A stretch of DNA of 64,000 nucleotides, from contig CM075101.1 of the NCBI GenBank assembly GCA_037576195.1, forward strand, positions 28,148,001-28,212,000, in the 5' to 3' direction. Source of the DNA: Phytoseiulus persimilis. Taxonomy: Eukaryota; Arthropoda; Arachnida; Mesostigmata; Phytoseiidae. The stretch's first letter is position 1. The number at the start of each line of letters is the position of its first letter. Under the pieces are notes generated by a model. It saw only the letters and a program-made list of their open reading frames with translations. It did not search any database and was not told where the DNA came from. This document shows positions 63,342 through 64,000 of the stretch, piece after piece. The position numbers and the translations under genes are program-made.

Positions 63342-64000
63342 TTAGCGGTATTGAAGCTCAGTAGCGGGCGGCGGGGGTGCATGAGCTGGCTGCACCGGTA
63401 TGTACGCGGGAGCCGGACGCATCGTTGTTGTGGTCGTTGTTGTGGTGGTTGGTTCGCTGCCGTAGGCGGGCAGCTCTTCTTCGGGTTCGGGAACCACGTA
63501 CGATTTCGGGGAACTCCTGGCGAGCGGTGTGACGCTCAACGCGGTCTGGCTGATGAGTGATTTAGCTGGTATCACCACTATGTGGTTGAACTGAGCCTTC
63601 GGGAGTTTTTCGAAGCTAGCCAGTCCCACCTCAGCTCCCGCTTTCGCACCGGAAACAGCGCCCACCTTCATGGCTGCCAGCTTGAGGGGTAACTCCAGCA
63701 GAGCCAGTTTGGTGTCGAGAGCGGCATTGAAGGCGGACTTGGCGAGGCCCATTTTCGTTTTGAATAGAGCATACTTCTTCGCACCGATTGCTGCGAGGAA
63801 AGGAACTTTTGCCAGGAGACCAAGCTTGGAAAGCTTGAAGAGCACCGCGCCAGGCAGAACTAAGGGCATGAGAAGCGTGGCGGGCAGGGCTGTCGCGGCG
63901 AATTTTCCAACGCTTGCTGCCAAAGAAGCGGCGCCGCCAACTGCCCCGGCGAGTTCGATGGTAGCTGTGGTCGAAGTCACTAGGGCCAGCAAGATCAGGA
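63342..64000 (-). CDS. Alanine/leucine-rich secreted protein with a Thr/Pro tail (partial, 5' end outside the window)
   Basis: The reverse-strand frame is open to the window edge and begins within what looks like a signal peptide (..LILLALVTSTTA), so the ATG lies beyond 64000. The next 110 residues are Ala, Leu, Lys and Gly rich, probably amphipathic or membrane-associated helices (ATALPATLLMPLVLPGAV, then KVPFLAAIGAKKYALFKTKM). A Val/Pro segment follows (FNHIVVIPAKSLISQTAL), then PEPEEELPAYG, nine Thr in a row and a Pro-rich end, APPPPATELQYR. The layout suggests a cuticular or extracellular protein. I do not recognise the family; a remote likeness to insect Osiris proteins is only an impression. 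It is a single uninterrupted frame here, with a poly(A) signal close behind. Confidence 0.75.
   Translation of the reverse strand, partial: LILLALVTSTTATIELAGAVGGAASLAASVGKFAATALPATLLMPLVLPGAVLFKLSKLGLLAKVPFLAAIGAKKYALFKTKMGLAKSAFNAALDTKLALLELPLKLAAMKVGAVSGAKAGAEVGLASFEKLPKAQFNHIVVIPAKSLISQTALSVTPLARSSPKSYVVPEPEEELPAYGSEPTTTTTTTTTMRPAPAYIPVQPAHAPPPPATELQYR

Noticed and set aside
1..64000. CRISPR arrays, bacterial operons, riboswitches
   Set aside because: Introns, AATAAA signals, TATA boxes and retrotransposons show eukaryotic nuclear DNA; no regularly spaced repeat array of that kind was seen.

Overview
The window is nuclear DNA of an arthropod, most likely a parasitiform mite. Genes are eukaryotic, with GT-AG introns that are mostly 40-190 bp, AATAAA poly(A) signals and single-exon chemosensory-type genes. 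Non-LTR retrotransposons, a mariner, a hAT remnant, a pogo-type MITE and a tRNA-derived SINE lie between them. The compact introns, the divergent intronless ionotropic-receptor-like gene and the glycine-rich secreted proteins recall phytoseiid or other mesostigmatan mites. That placement is an inference from style, not a database match.

Layout. 1.2-7.8 kb (+): ASC-1 complex helicase subunit ASCC3, uninterrupted for 2181 codons. 8.1-10.3 kb (+): an intact six-exon gene derived from a pogo/Tigger-type transposase. 10.4-14.9 kb: no supported gene. 15.1-17.7 kb (-): cyclin K in ten exons. 20.26-20.46 kb: a pogo-type MITE. 21.2-23.1 kb (-): ionotropic-receptor-like gene. 24.4-25.2 kb: a small two-exon gene and a diverged inverted copy of its last exon. 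30.2-31.2 kb: a 5'-truncated LINE between 17-bp target-site duplications. 34.35-34.65 kb: tRNA-derived SINE with 15-bp duplications, followed at 34.7-36.0 kb by a broken mariner. 36.1 kb (-) and 39.6 kb (+): two paralogous glycine-rich secreted proteins. 45.3-46.6 kb (-): Fer2-like bHLH transcription factor in four exons. 50.1-50.5 kb (-): a C-type-lysozyme-like protein lacking both catalytic acids. 53.5-54.2 kb (-): hAT transposase remnant. 54.3-57.2 kb (-): LINE with a 939-codon open frame. 59.2-60.7 kb (+): secreted CUB-type protein in at least five exons. 61.3-61.8 kb (-): uncharacterised three-exon gene with 41- and 56-nt introns. 62.3-62.8 kb (+): uncharacterised exon(s). 63.3 kb to the window end (-): alanine-rich secreted protein, N-terminus beyond the edge.

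The genes do not form a pathway. ASCC3 (ribosome quality control, alkylation repair), cyclin K (RNA polymerase II CTD kinase) and Fer2 (neural transcription factor) are conserved single genes. The lysozyme-like, CUB, glycine-rich and alanine-rich products are predicted to be secreted. Large parts of 10-15, 26-30, 31-34, 36-45, 46-50, 51-53 and 57-59 kb show only short open frames and repeat debris. Exon joins given here come from reading splice motifs and phase by eye and have not been tested against transcripts.
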